Shown here piece by piece: positions 8,126 through 17,792 of a stretch of 64,000 nt of DNA. The notes under the pieces are model-generated. The model was not told the origin of the DNA. It saw nothing but the letters and a program-made list of their open reading frames with translations, and ran no database searches. The stretch is from positions 62,001 through 126,000 of the forward strand of contig NZ_JAHKKG010000014.1 of assembly GCF_018829635.1 (NCBI RefSeq), given 5' to 3'. How positions within the stretch are numbered: the stretch's first letter is position 1; every line of letters begins with the position of its first letter. The position numbers and the translations under genes are program-made. This DNA is from Paractinoplanes bogorensis. GTDB taxonomy: Bacteria > Actinomycetota > Actinomycetes > Mycobacteriales > Micromonosporaceae.

Positions 8126-9364
8126 TCAGCGCGCGTTGTCCCGGATCCAGGCGTCGGTCAGGCCACCGAAGTGGGCCAGGAACTTCTCGTGCTCGTGCAC
8201 CGGGTAGGTGGCCCGGACCGTCTCCCGGAGCAGCGAGCGGTATTCGTCGGAGGAGACCCAGTCGTAGACGATCTGGTCGACGTGGCCGAGGTAGCGGTCG
8301 CAGAAATCCGCGTACCGGTCGGCCTCGAAGTAGTCGTCGGCGAGCTTGCGGTAACCGGCGAGCTTTTCCTCGTACGAAAGGGAAGGGTTGTCACCGATAG
8401 CGAAATAGGCCGACGTGTCGGTGTCGAGACGCGGCTTGCGACCGGTCACCACGCAGTAGACCGTCCAGCGCAGCAGCGCCGCCATCGCCCACGGGAAGTA
8501 GTAGTGCAGCGAGGTGATCGCGACGTCGGGACACGCGTTGGCGTAGTCGATCGGGTGCACGTCGTCGCCCTTGACCAGCGACTCGCACGAGTTGAACTCC
8601 CACCGGAAGAACGCGTTGACCAGCCGCGAGATGGTGACCACCTCGTCGCCCTGAGAGGCGTTGAGGAAGTCGTGCGAGACCTCGTAGCGGGAGTGCATGG
8701 GCTGCTCGGGGCGGAACTTCATGACCATCGTCTCGGGACCGATGGTGAGCGAACGGGCGAAGACGTCGTAGTCCTCGACCGCGGCCTGCAGGTGCATGAG
8801 CCGCTCGCCCGAGGCGTCGTAGGCGGCGTGCAGCTCCTCCGGGTTACGGATCTTGGAGACGCCGACCCAGGCCCCGCCGTCGTACGGCTTCATGAACATC
8901 GGATAGCCGACCTGCGCGGCCGTCGCGTCCAGGTCGAACGCCTGGTTGTAACGGGCCGAGGTGTACGCGTACCGGCTGTTGTCCAGGGGATTCTTGTACG
9001 GCACGAGCACCGTCTCGGGCACCTTGAGACCGAGCCGCATCATCGCGCAGTAGGCCGCGTGCTTCTCCATCGACTGGAACGTGAACGGGCTGTTGAGCAG
9101 GTAGACGTCGTCCATCAGCGCGATCTTCTTGAGCCACTCGCGCGGGTGGTAGTACCAGTAGGCGAGACGGTCGATGACCAGCTCGTGGCGGGGCTTGTCG
9201 CGCAGGTTGAACGGCTCGATGGTGACCCGCACGGACGAGGTGCGGTGGCTCTTGCCGTCCGGCCCGGTCACCACCCCGAGGCGGCGCAGCAGGGCCTCGT
9301 AGGCCCGGGGCCAGTCGTCTTCCGTTCCCAGTAGAAGTCCGATGGTGTGCTCGACGTCCGCCAC
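8126..9364 (-). CDS. ATP-grasp domain protein
   Basis: A 412-residue enzyme of the ATP-grasp ligase fold (carboxylate-amine/thiol ligases; RimK/glutathione synthetase-like). Visible are the central MFMKPYDGGAWVGVSKI (ATP-binding Lys and small-residue loop, about 182-198), MVMKFRPE, and acidic residues downstream that could bind Mg. After about 265 comes a long helical, aromatic-rich C-terminal region (SLHYYFPWAMAALLRW) that I do not recognise. GTG at 9364 has GGGGAGG four bases upstream. The gene starts 10 bases after the esterase-like gene, an arrangement I believe is conserved in actinobacteria. I see no RiPP precursor beside it, so peptide ligation is unproven; substrate unknown. Confidence 0.7.
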   Translation of the reverse strand: MADVEHTIGLLLGTEDDWPRAYEALLRRLGVVTGPDGKSHRTSSVRVTIEPFNLRDKPRHELVIDRLAYWYYHPREWLKKIALMDDVYLLNSPFTFQSMEKHAAYCAMMRLGLKVPETVLVPYKNPLDNSRYAYTSARYNQAFDLDATAAQVGYPMFMKPYDGGAWVGVSKIRNPEELHAAYDASGERLMHLQAAVEDYDVFARSLTIGPETMVMKFRPEQPMHSRYEVSHDFLNASQGDEVVTISRLVNAFFRWEFNSCESLVKGDDVHPIDYANACPDVAITSLHYYFPWAMAALLRWTVYCVVTGRKPRLDTDTSAYFAIGDNPSLSYEEKLAGYRKLADDYFEADRYADFCDRYLGHVDQIVYDWVSSDEYRSLLRETVRATYPVHEHEKFLAHFGGLTDAWIRDNAR

Positions 9365-9374
9365 GGTGCCTCCC

Positions 9375-10142
9375 CTATTTCACGGGCCAAACTCGTCTCA
9401 ACAGCGACGTGAGGTGCGGGTCGAGGGCGTCGCGCCACGCCGGCCAGTCGTGACCGCCCTCGATCTGCGCGAAGGTGACCGGGTATCCCTGCCCGCGCAG
9501 CGCCTCGGCCATGCTCCGGTTGTTGGCCAGGTTCTCCTCGAGACTGCCGCAGGTCATCGTCGTCGGCACGGCGGGACCGCGCCCGGATCGCAGCACCCGC
9601 CCGGTCCAGCGGACGATCGGCAGATAACGCCCGAACCCCGATTCCTGCCGGTCGAAGCGCGGCTGGAAGAAGCTGCCGGACTGCAGGAACAGGCCGGCGA
9701 AGAGCTCCGGATACTGCCGCTGGCCGTGCAGCAGGGAGAGCGCGCCCAGGCTGGCCCCGATCGCCACCACCGGCTGCCCGTGCGCGAGCCGCTCGATGAT
9801 CCGGGGCAGAACTTCCAGACCCAGACCTTTCCCGTACGCCGGGAGCGCCGCGTACCACTGCATCCGATCGCCCGCGGGCAGGAGTACGACGTGGCAGGGC
9901 TCGATCCGACCGGCGGTGATCGATGCGGCGACGTAGCGGCCCAGGTCGGCGTGCTTGTCGTAGTCGGGCCCGTCGTGGGCGACGAGCACGCGCCCGGTGG
10001 CCTCGGCCGGTGACCAGACGCGGGCCGTCAGCTCGGTGCGCAACGCCTTGACCGGCAGCTCGAGCGTGGACCAGGAGCCGGCCGCGGCCGGAAGGGACCA
10101 CCAGTCCGGGTCACGCCGCAGGATGGCGGCCCTGCGCTCCAT
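9375..10142 (-). CDS. Alpha/beta-hydrolase esterase (enterochelin-esterase fold)
   Basis: Serine hydrolase of the esterase D/enterochelin-esterase group, 255 residues, cytoplasmic (no signal peptide). GASLGALS gives the nucleophile elbow, GGHDWPAWRDAL near the end gives the catalytic His typical of this group, and VLVAHDGPDYDKHADL supplies the oxyanion-side strand. It is the first gene of a leftward series with the ATP-grasp gene 10 bases downstream. In siderophore systems such esterases cut ester-linked trimers, but no siderophore genes are present here, and a hydrolase acting on the product of the ATP-grasp partner is a reasonable alternative. ATG at 10142. Confidence 0.75.
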   Translation of the reverse strand: MERRAAILRRDPDWWSLPAAAGSWSTLELPVKALRTELTARVWSPAEATGRVLVAHDGPDYDKHADLGRYVAASITAGRIEPCHVVLLPAGDRMQWYAALPAYGKGLGLEVLPRIIERLAHGQPVVAIGASLGALSLLHGQRQYPELFAGLFLQSGSFFQPRFDRQESGFGRYLPIVRWTGRVLRSGRGPAVPTTMTCGSLEENLANNRSMAEALRGQGYPVTFAQIEGGHDWPAWRDALDPHLTSLLRRVWPVK

Positions 10143-10196
10143 GACCGAACATTAGCCGTCCCGCCGCGGGCGCGCCCGGCATCTCACGAGGCGGAA

Positions 10197-10547
10197 TCAG
10201 GGGGTGTAGGTCTGGCTCGGCGACGACGCCGGGGGCAGCCCGAACATCTCGGCCAGGCCGGTCACCCGAAGCTGCCGGTGCACGAACTCGCTCGGGTTGC
10301 GCAGGATGAACCGGGTGCCCACCTCGCGGGCCGAGTTGTAGCCCGTGACCAGGGTGCCGATGCCCTGCGAGTCCATGAAGACGACGTAGGTCAGGTCGAC
10401 GATCAGGGTCAGCGGGCGCTCGCGGTGGATCGTGCCGAGCAACGTCTCGCGCAGGGCGCCCACGGTGGCGGCGTCGAGACTGCCGCGCACGTCGACGACG
10501 ATCGCACCGTCGGCCTGACGCCGCGTCGTCATCACCGCCTCGCCCAC
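10197..10547 (-). CDS. STAS-domain anti-sigma factor antagonist
   Basis: Single STAS domain, 116 residues, of the SpoIIAA/RsbV type: VVDVRGSLDAATVGALRETL, LIVDLTYVVFMDSQGIGTLV, FILRNPSEFVHRQLRVTGL. The Ser in MDSQG is the position that anti-sigma kinases phosphorylate; unphosphorylated, the protein binds the kinase and frees a sigma factor. GTG at 10547 has GGAGG seven bases upstream; an ATG at 10532 is also possible. No RsbW-like kinase or sigma gene is adjacent, so its partner lies elsewhere. 10548-10760 is the divergent upstream region shared with the permease. Confidence 0.88.
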   Translation of the reverse strand: MGEAVMTTRRQADGAIVVDVRGSLDAATVGALRETLLGTIHRERPLTLIVDLTYVVFMDSQGIGTLVTGYNSAREVGTRFILRNPSEFVHRQLRVTGLAEMFGLPPASSPSQTYTP

Positions 10548-10760
10548 CGGCGAACCTCCGAACCTGACTGATCCTGCACGCCACCGTACCTCTGCTTTCG
10601 CTCCCTTCGCAGGCTGCCGCCTGTTTCAGGTACCACAGCGGACACCGGGTGCGTACGTCCGGGCATGTCCGACTGCGCGGATCTCGCTCAGCGGTTGCGG
10701 AGTGACGATCCGTATGCCCAAAGTCACATAGGCGCAAGCCGATGTTGAAGGGGGGAACCC

Positions 10761-12241
<1,481 letters not shown>

Positions 12242-12245
<4 letters not shown>

Positions 12246-13111
12246 CCGGGCCGGTGATCGCCGGGGTGGACGGCGGACCCACCTCGCCCGACGCGCTGGC
12301 CCTGGGGCGCTGGTTCGCCGAGACGTACGGCGTCCCGCTGATCGCCGCGGTCGTGCACCCGGCACCGGCCGCGCTCGGGTCGGGACGGGTCGACGCCGAG
12401 TGGGTGGCCGACCGGCACCGCGCGGCCGAGCGGGTGCTCGACGCGGCCCGCAAGGAGCTGGAGGGCGTACGGGAAGAGGTTGATTATCGCCTGGTCGGGT
12501 CGTCGTCGGCCGCGCACGGCCTGCACGATCTGGCCGAGCAGACCGGCGCCTCGATGATCGTGGTCGGCTCGGGCCGGGCGGCGCCCAAGGACCGGCTGAT
12601 GGCCGGCAGCACGGCCGAACGCCTGCTGGCCGGCAGCCGCTGCCCGATCGCGGTGGCCCCGGCCGGACCGCTGGCCGCGCCGGGTGACCGCAAGCGGATC
12701 GGCGTGGCCTACGTGGACACGCCGGACGGCCGGGCCGCGCTGGACATCGCGTCCGACGTGGCCCGCCGCACCGGCGACAAACTGCGGCTCTACACGGTGG
12801 TGGCCGAGGGGGACGCCACCCTGCCGTTCCTGATCGGCGACGACGTCGAGCGGGCCTTCCTCGAGACGGCCCGCGAGACGTACGAGTCGTCGCTGAACCG
12901 GGCCGCCGGATCGATCGCCGGCGTGGAGGCCGACTGGGAGGTGCTGGCCGGCAACGTGGTCGACGAGCTGGCCGACCTGACCGACGTGGACGTGCTGTTC
13001 TGCGGCTCACGCGGCTACGGCCCGGCCCGGCGGGTACTGCTCGGCGGCGTGTCGACCAAGCTCGTCCGGCGGGCGTGCCGGCCCCTGGTGGTGGTGCCCC
13101 GCAGCGGTTAG
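12242..13111 (+). CDS. Tandem universal stress protein
   Basis: Two UspA domains in one chain (289 residues). Domain 1 starts PVIAGVDGGPTSPDAL and ends SMIVVGSGRAAPKDRLMAGSTAERLLAGSRCPIAVAP. Domain 2 starts KRIGVAYVDTPDGRAALDIA and ends DVLFCGSRGYGPARRVLLGGVSTKLVRRACRPLVVVP. Both C-terminal segments have the G-x2-G-x(9)-G(S/T) pattern of ATP-binding Usp proteins. It is coupled to the upstream permease by an ATGA overlap and so probably senses nucleotide or energy state for it. Its stop overlaps the convergent kinase stop by four bases. Confidence 0.93.
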
Positions 13112-14073
13112 TCGGCGCGGTGCCGGCCGCCGACCTGCTCGACCTCGACCTCGGCCGAGGTCGGCTCGTCGGCGGCCCGCTGGTCCCACGGTGAGATCGA
13201 GGGCCGGGGCATCACGTCGCCGAACTCCTGAATCGGCACGTAGACCCGGGCGTCGACCGCCTCGGCCAGCAGCAGCGCGGCGACCATGGCGGTCGGCCGG
13301 TCCTCCGGATCACGGCTGAGGCAACGCGACACGAGATCCTCGACCTCGGACGGCAGGCCGTCCAGCTCGGGCAGCGGATCGGGGTCGCGGTAGCGCTGGG
13401 CGTAGACCAGCTCGGTCGGCGTCTCGGCCCGCCACGGCAGGTGGCCGCTGATGCACTGGTGCAGCAGGGTTCCGAGCGCGAACATGTCGCTGGCCGGGGT
13501 GGGCGGGAGCCCCTCGAACAGCTCCGGCGCGACGTAGGCCGGCGTGCCCATCACCGGCAGGTCCGGGTCGAGTTCGGGCGCGCCCGGCGACGACGCGATG
13601 CCGAAGTCGAGCACCTTGGCGCCGACCGGGGTCAGCATGACGTTGGCCGGTTTGATGTCACGGTGCACGACCTGATCGGCGTGCGCGGCGGCCAGTGCCG
13701 ACGCGACCTCGGCGCAGATCCGTACGCCGATCCGCCAGTCGATCGGCCCGGCGGCCAGATGGGCGCTGAGCGTCTGCCCCTCGACCAGCTCCATCACGAT
13801 GTACGGGACGTCGCGGCCGGCCGGCTCGGTGCGGGACGTACCGAAGTCGTGCACCTCGGCGACGTTCGGGTGGGTCAGGCGCGCCGCCGAGCGGGCCTCC
13901 GCCCGTACGAGATCGACCCCGGACACGTCGCCGAACGTCCCCTCGACGGAAGGTCCCATGATCTTGACGGCCACCGCCCGGTCGAGCACGCGATCGTGAC
14001 CGTGCCACACCTCCGACATGCCGCCGACACCGATGCGACGTACGAGCTGATAACGCCCGCCCAACGTCCGCAT
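13108..14073 (-). CDS. Soluble serine/threonine protein kinase
   Basis: Hanks-type kinase, 321 residues: YQLVRRIGVGGMSEVWHGHD (Gly loop), AVKIM (ATP Lys), EARSAARL (alpha-C Glu), VVHRDIKPANVM (catalytic loop), VLDFGIA (DFG Mg loop), GTPAYVAPE (activation segment end). The catalytic domain ends about 270; a 50-residue acidic tail follows with no transmembrane helix and no PASTA or FHA domain, so it is cytosolic and unlike PknB. The nearest potential partners are the convergent stress-protein/permease genes. ATG at 14073. Confidence 0.93.
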   Translation of the reverse strand: MRTLGGRYQLVRRIGVGGMSEVWHGHDRVLDRAVAVKIMGPSVEGTFGDVSGVDLVRAEARSAARLTHPNVAEVHDFGTSRTEPAGRDVPYIVMELVEGQTLSAHLAAGPIDWRIGVRICAEVASALAAAHADQVVHRDIKPANVMLTPVGAKVLDFGIASSPGAPELDPDLPVMGTPAYVAPELFEGLPPTPASDMFALGTLLHQCISGHLPWRAETPTELVYAQRYRDPDPLPELDGLPSEVEDLVSRCLSRDPEDRPTAMVAALLLAEAVDARVYVPIQEFGDVMPRPSISPWDQRAADEPTSAEVEVEQVGGRHRAD

Positions 14074-14170
14074 GCCCCGACCTCCCAGCGCTCAGTTCGG
14101 TTGGCGGTACCCGTCGATCACCGGAGGGAAACGCTGTACCCGGTCACTGTACGGAGATACAGTCCCAGGC

Positions 14171-15271
14171 GTGACGCGCTACGGACCGATGTTCGGCCCC
14201 GACTACACGTTCCTCGGAGTGCCCGCCTGCGACTGGGAGGAGCCCTCCACGTACGCGGAAGCCGACGTCGTGATTCTCGGCGCGCCCTTCGACGGGGGCA
14301 CATCGCACCGGCCCGGCGCGCGGTTCGGCCCCCAGGTCCTCCGCGGCACCGACTACCTGCCCCACGACGGTTCGCGGCCGCACATGGCGATGCGGGTCGA
14401 CGCGCTCAGCGGCGATCTGACCGTGGTCGACGCGGGCGACCTCGAAGTGTTCAGCGGCGAGATCCAGCGCAGCTGCGACACGATCGAGGACGCGGTCGCC
14501 TTCGTGGCGTCGCACGGCGCGATCCCGCTCATCCTCGGCGGCGACCACACCATCACCTGGCCCGACGTCGCGGGCGTGGCGCGGCACCACGGCGCCGGGC
14601 GGATCTCGGTCATCCACTTCGACGCGCACGCCGACACCGGGGACATCGAATTCGGTTCCCTGTACGGGCACGGCCAGCCCATGCGTCGACTGATCGAGTC
14701 GGGGGCCGTACGGGGAGACAGGTTTCTGCAGTTGGGTCTGCGCGGCTACTGGCCCGGTCCGGAGACCCTCGACTGGATGGCCGACCAGGGGATGAACTCG
14801 TTCCACATGAGCGAGATCGTCGACCGCGGCCTCGACACCGTGCTCGACCAGGCGTTCGAGATCGCGCTCGACGACTGCGACGGCGTCTTCCTGTCGGTCG
14901 ACATCGACGTCTGCGACCCCGGCCACGCCCCCGGCACCGGCACCCCCGAGCCGGGCGGGTTCACCGCGCGGCAACTGCTCGACAGTGTCTCGCGCATCTG
15001 CCACGAACTACCCGTAGTAGGCATGGACATCGTCGAGGTGGCACCCCCGTTCGACCACGCCGACATCACCGCGATGCTCGGCAACCGGGTCGTGCTGGAA
15101 GCCCTCTCGGGTCTGGCCCGGCGCCGCAAAGACGCAGGTGGACCGCGGTGGAACCGGGCCACCCCGCTGCTCTCCGGGCGGGGCTCGCAGCCCGGTCTGG
15201 ACGCTCGCTTCACGCCGCCGTCGCTGGCCGGGCCGGACCACCGGCACTCACTGCCGCCCGCGGAGTCGTGA
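14171..15271 (+). CDS. Agmatinase-family ureohydrolase
   Basis: Manganese-dependent hydrolase that releases urea from a guanidino compound (agmatine, guanidinobutyrate or similar). Both metal-binding motifs are intact: GGDHTITWP, HFDAHADTG and SVDIDVCDPGHAPGTGTPEPGG; the N-terminal GAPFDGGTSHRPGARFGP is typical of SpeB-like enzymes. The 366 residues from GTG at 14171 are longer than usual (about 310-320) because of a C-terminal, Arg/Pro-rich extension of roughly 45 residues. Substrate cannot be fixed from sequence; the downstream GntR regulator 56 bases away may control it. The frame is open further upstream but would run into the kinase start. Confidence 0.88.
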   Translation: MTRYGPMFGPDYTFLGVPACDWEEPSTYAEADVVILGAPFDGGTSHRPGARFGPQVLRGTDYLPHDGSRPHMAMRVDALSGDLTVVDAGDLEVFSGEIQRSCDTIEDAVAFVASHGAIPLILGGDHTITWPDVAGVARHHGAGRISVIHFDAHADTGDIEFGSLYGHGQPMRRLIESGAVRGDRFLQLGLRGYWPGPETLDWMADQGMNSFHMSEIVDRGLDTVLDQAFEIALDDCDGVFLSVDIDVCDPGHAPGTGTPEPGGFTARQLLDSVSRICHELPVVGMDIVEVAPPFDHADITAMLGNRVVLEALSGLARRRKDAGGPRWNRATPLLSGRGSQPGLDARFTPPSLAGPDHRHSLPPAES

Positions 15272-15327
15272 CAGACAGTCGCGGTTGCGCACTTGTTCCG
15301 GCCTGACCAGCCACGCAGCATTCCCCC

Positions 15328-15882
15328 ATGTCCCCCGACACCATCACCCTGTCGCCCTACCAGCGGATCGCGGCCGAGCTCAGACATCAGATCTTCACCG
15401 GCAGCCTCGGCGTCGGCGCCAAGCTGCCGTCCGAGCACACCCTGGCCGGCGAGCACCACGTCGCCCGCACCACCGTCCAGTCCGCCCTGCGCGTCCTGCG
15501 CACCGAAGGTCTGATCTCGTCCCGCAAGGGCGCCGGCAACTTCGTCACCGGCCTGGCCGTGATCGACGCCCAGCGCTGCCCGGCCCGCATCGAACTCGAC
15601 CGCCAGCAGGTCGGCTGGCTGAGCCGTCTGCCCCGGCCCGCCCACGGGCTCGACCGGGTGCTGCACTGCGAACTCGAACACCCGCACGAGGGCGCGCACG
15701 CCGGCCTCGGCCAGCACGCGGCCGGAACCGGCTGGTGGGTGCAGTGGACGCTGTCCGCCTCCGAGATCAACGCCCTGCAGAACTGCCTGGCCGTCCGTAC
15801 GCCGGGCATCTCGGACGACAACAACTGCCTGCTGTTCCGCGAGCACCCCGGCCGCCACCTGTACGGCAGTGACTACAGCTGA
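15328..15882 (+). CDS. GntR-family transcriptional regulator
   Basis: 184 residues. The N-terminal 75 are a GntR winged helix: SPYQRIAAELRHQIFTGSL, GAKLPSEHTLAGEHHVARTT, VQSALRVLRTEGLISSRKGAG and NFV. The remaining C-terminal part (about 80-184) is not the UTRA or FadR ligand domain I would expect; it is short, with a Trp pair (GTGWWVQWTL) and a conserved-looking end FREHPGRHLYG, and I cannot assign it. It lies 56 bases after the ureohydrolase on the same strand. Its end overlaps the convergent TetR-GNAT gene by 10 bases. Confidence 0.85.
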   Translation: MSPDTITLSPYQRIAAELRHQIFTGSLGVGAKLPSEHTLAGEHHVARTTVQSALRVLRTEGLISSRKGAGNFVTGLAVIDAQRCPARIELDRQQVGWLSRLPRPAHGLDRVLHCELEHPHEGAHAGLGQHAAGTGWWVQWTLSASEINALQNCLAVRTPGISDDNNCLLFREHPGRHLYGSDYS

Positions 15883-16976
15883 AGTGCTTTCGTGTAACGG
15901 TGGCACGGGACCAGGATCCCGTTGGTCGTCTCGTACTCGAACGGCCCGGCGTCACTCCAGCCCTGACGCTCGTAGAAGCGGCGCGCCCGCGCGTTGCCCG
16001 GCACCACGGCCAGCCACGCGATCGGGTGGCCGCCCGCACGCACCCGTTGTTCCGCCGCGTCCAGCAGGGCACGTGCCACCCCGCCGCCACGGAACGCCCC
16101 GTCCACGTAGACCTGCTCGACCTCGTCTGCCACGACCATCACGAATCCGGCCACGACGCCACCAGCCACGGCCACGGTCGTGTCGGGGGCCCGGGTCGAC
16201 GCGCGGGTGAGAAACGTTTCCGCCGTACGGGCGGCGACCAGTTCCGCCGGCACGTGACCCAGGTGGCCGTCGCGCCAGCCCGCAGCCCAGATCCGCCCGA
16301 CAGCTTCCATGTCGTCATCGAGGGCCGGCCGAAGCTGGACCTTCATCCCGTCGCTCGGCCGGCCGGCCGGGGACGAGGTGTTCCGGTGGCCGGTCAGCCG
16401 GCCCAGGGCGTTCGCGAGCAGACCGGCGGCCCCGGCGTGGTCGACGGCGGGATCGCCGAGCACAACCGGCAGTGCAAGCCCGTCGATCAGCGCGAGCACC
16501 TGCCGGGCCACGTCGAGCGGCGGAGCGTCGATGACGAAGACATTTTCCCGTACGCCGTGCTCGATCTCGCCGGCCAGCAGCTCACGCCATCGCGAGTAGT
16601 CAGCAAGCACCTCGCCCCGCAACTCCGCGTCCCGCAGCGCCCACCGCCACGACTCGACCCAGATGCGCCACGACGCATCGCCACCCACCGCGCCGGTCAG
16701 ATGCGACGCGATCAGCACCAGCCGCCGCCAGGGATCGTCCTCGCCGCCCAGCAGGGCCGCGACCTCGGCGAAGTCAGCCTCGGCGGCGTGCCGGAACACC
16801 GCGATGAGCATCTCTTCACGGCTGCCGAAGTAGTACTGCAGCGTAGACACCCCGACGCCGGTAGCCGCCGTCACGTCAGAGAAGCGGGTCGCGTCGGCGC
16901 CACGCTCGGCCACCACGGCACAGGCAGCGGCCAGCACATCCTCGCGCCTGCGCGGCGCCCGCTGCCCCTCCCGCAC
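15873..16976 (-). CDS. TetR regulator fused to a GNAT acetyltransferase
   Basis: One uninterrupted 367-residue frame with two domains. Residues 1-60 are a TetR HTH (REDVLAAACAVVAERGADA, FSDVTAATGVGVSTLQYYFG) and 65-195 the helical TetR ligand domain (WRIWVESWRWALRD, LIDGLALPVVLGDPA). After a linker at about 200-210, residues 212-367 form a GNAT domain: QLRPALDDDMEAVGRIW, FVMVVADEVEQVYVDGAFRG, RGGGVARALLDAAE (acetyl-CoA loop) and NARARRFYERQGW. A fusion lets a ligand-sensing repressor carry an acetyltransferase, perhaps for the same ligand. Sequencing-error read-through is the alternative; codon usage looks constant across the join. Confidence 0.85.
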   Translation of the reverse strand: MREGQRAPRRREDVLAAACAVVAERGADATRFSDVTAATGVGVSTLQYYFGSREEMLIAVFRHAAEADFAEVAALLGGEDDPWRRLVLIASHLTGAVGGDASWRIWVESWRWALRDAELRGEVLADYSRWRELLAGEIEHGVRENVFVIDAPPLDVARQVLALIDGLALPVVLGDPAVDHAGAAGLLANALGRLTGHRNTSSPAGRPSDGMKVQLRPALDDDMEAVGRIWAAGWRDGHLGHVPAELVAARTAETFLTRASTRAPDTTVAVAGGVVAGFVMVVADEVEQVYVDGAFRGGGVARALLDAAEQRVRAGGHPIAWLAVVPGNARARRFYERQGWSDAGPFEYETTNGILVPCHRYTKALQL

Positions 16977-17792
16977 CGCGCATGTCTATCACGGCCGCCC
17001 CGTCACGACCGGTCCCGCGCAGGTCATGCTCGAGCGCCCGCTCGGCCGCACCTCGCGCCCGCATACCGCCTACCGCACCCGCGACCCGACTCGTCCAACG
17101 CCCACGCCTCGACGCCCGCCGCGCAGCCCGACTCGCCCACCACCCGCACGTCGACGCCCCGGCCACGCAGGCCCGGCCCGTCCACCGACCACGCGTCGTC
17201 GACCACCGCCCGCAGCAGGATTCGTCGCCCGTCAGCGGCCCGGTTCGCGGGTCGTCGCAAGTCGCCCTCGCCCGATTTATCCGCGACCCCGCCCGCGATC
17301 GCAGTCCGCAATCCGTCACGGCGTCGCACGCTCTGTGATCGGGCAGCACGCACGGTGATCGGGCACCACGGGTGTTCCCATTGGCGCGCGGAGCGGTTTT
17401 ATTTGACGACGCAACAGAAGCGCGCGCATTAACCGCGCATTAAGTGCACCCTCGGCGCCGACAGATTTCCGGCCGCCCGAAGCTGACCGATTGTTGCCGG
17501 GAGATTACGCCGGGAATACGCGACAGAAATCACGCGAGCGGCCTCGGCGGCACGGACCGCCCCCATTCGGTCGCGAGCGAGCATACAGGCACGCACCGCC
17601 CACGCGCTGGCCGGGCGGCCACCTGTGGACAACTCAGCCCACCGCCGGCGGCGTGACAGGCTGTCTGTGGACGAAGCGCCATGATCAGCTTGACGCCACG
17701 TACGGTGGCGGCGGCCCCCAGGGCAGGGCGGGCCGAGCACCGCGCGAAACAAAGAACGCACGGCAGGCCGACAGCGGGGAGCGCAGCACACA
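16977..17792. other. 816-bp intergenic stretch, no supported gene
   Basis: Divergent region between the TetR-GNAT gene and the M20 peptidase gene. 16980-17340 is open in several frames but gives Arg/Pro/Ala-rich translations with no family resemblance. 17380-17560 has visibly lower G+C than the surroundings. At 17423-17432 and 17434-17443 the decamer CGCGCATTAA occurs twice, 11 bp apart on one helix face, as response-regulator half-sites do. The GTG of the peptidase has GGGGAG about 11 bases upstream. Confidence 0.6.

Noticed and set aside
7646..10142. RiPP or siderophore cluster around the ATP-grasp and esterase genes
   Set aside because: No precursor peptide, NRPS, transporter or iron-uptake gene is present.
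17024..17353. Possible small gene in the 16977-17792 gap
   Set aside because: Frames overlap one another on both strands with Arg-rich products, no ribosome site and no family likeness.
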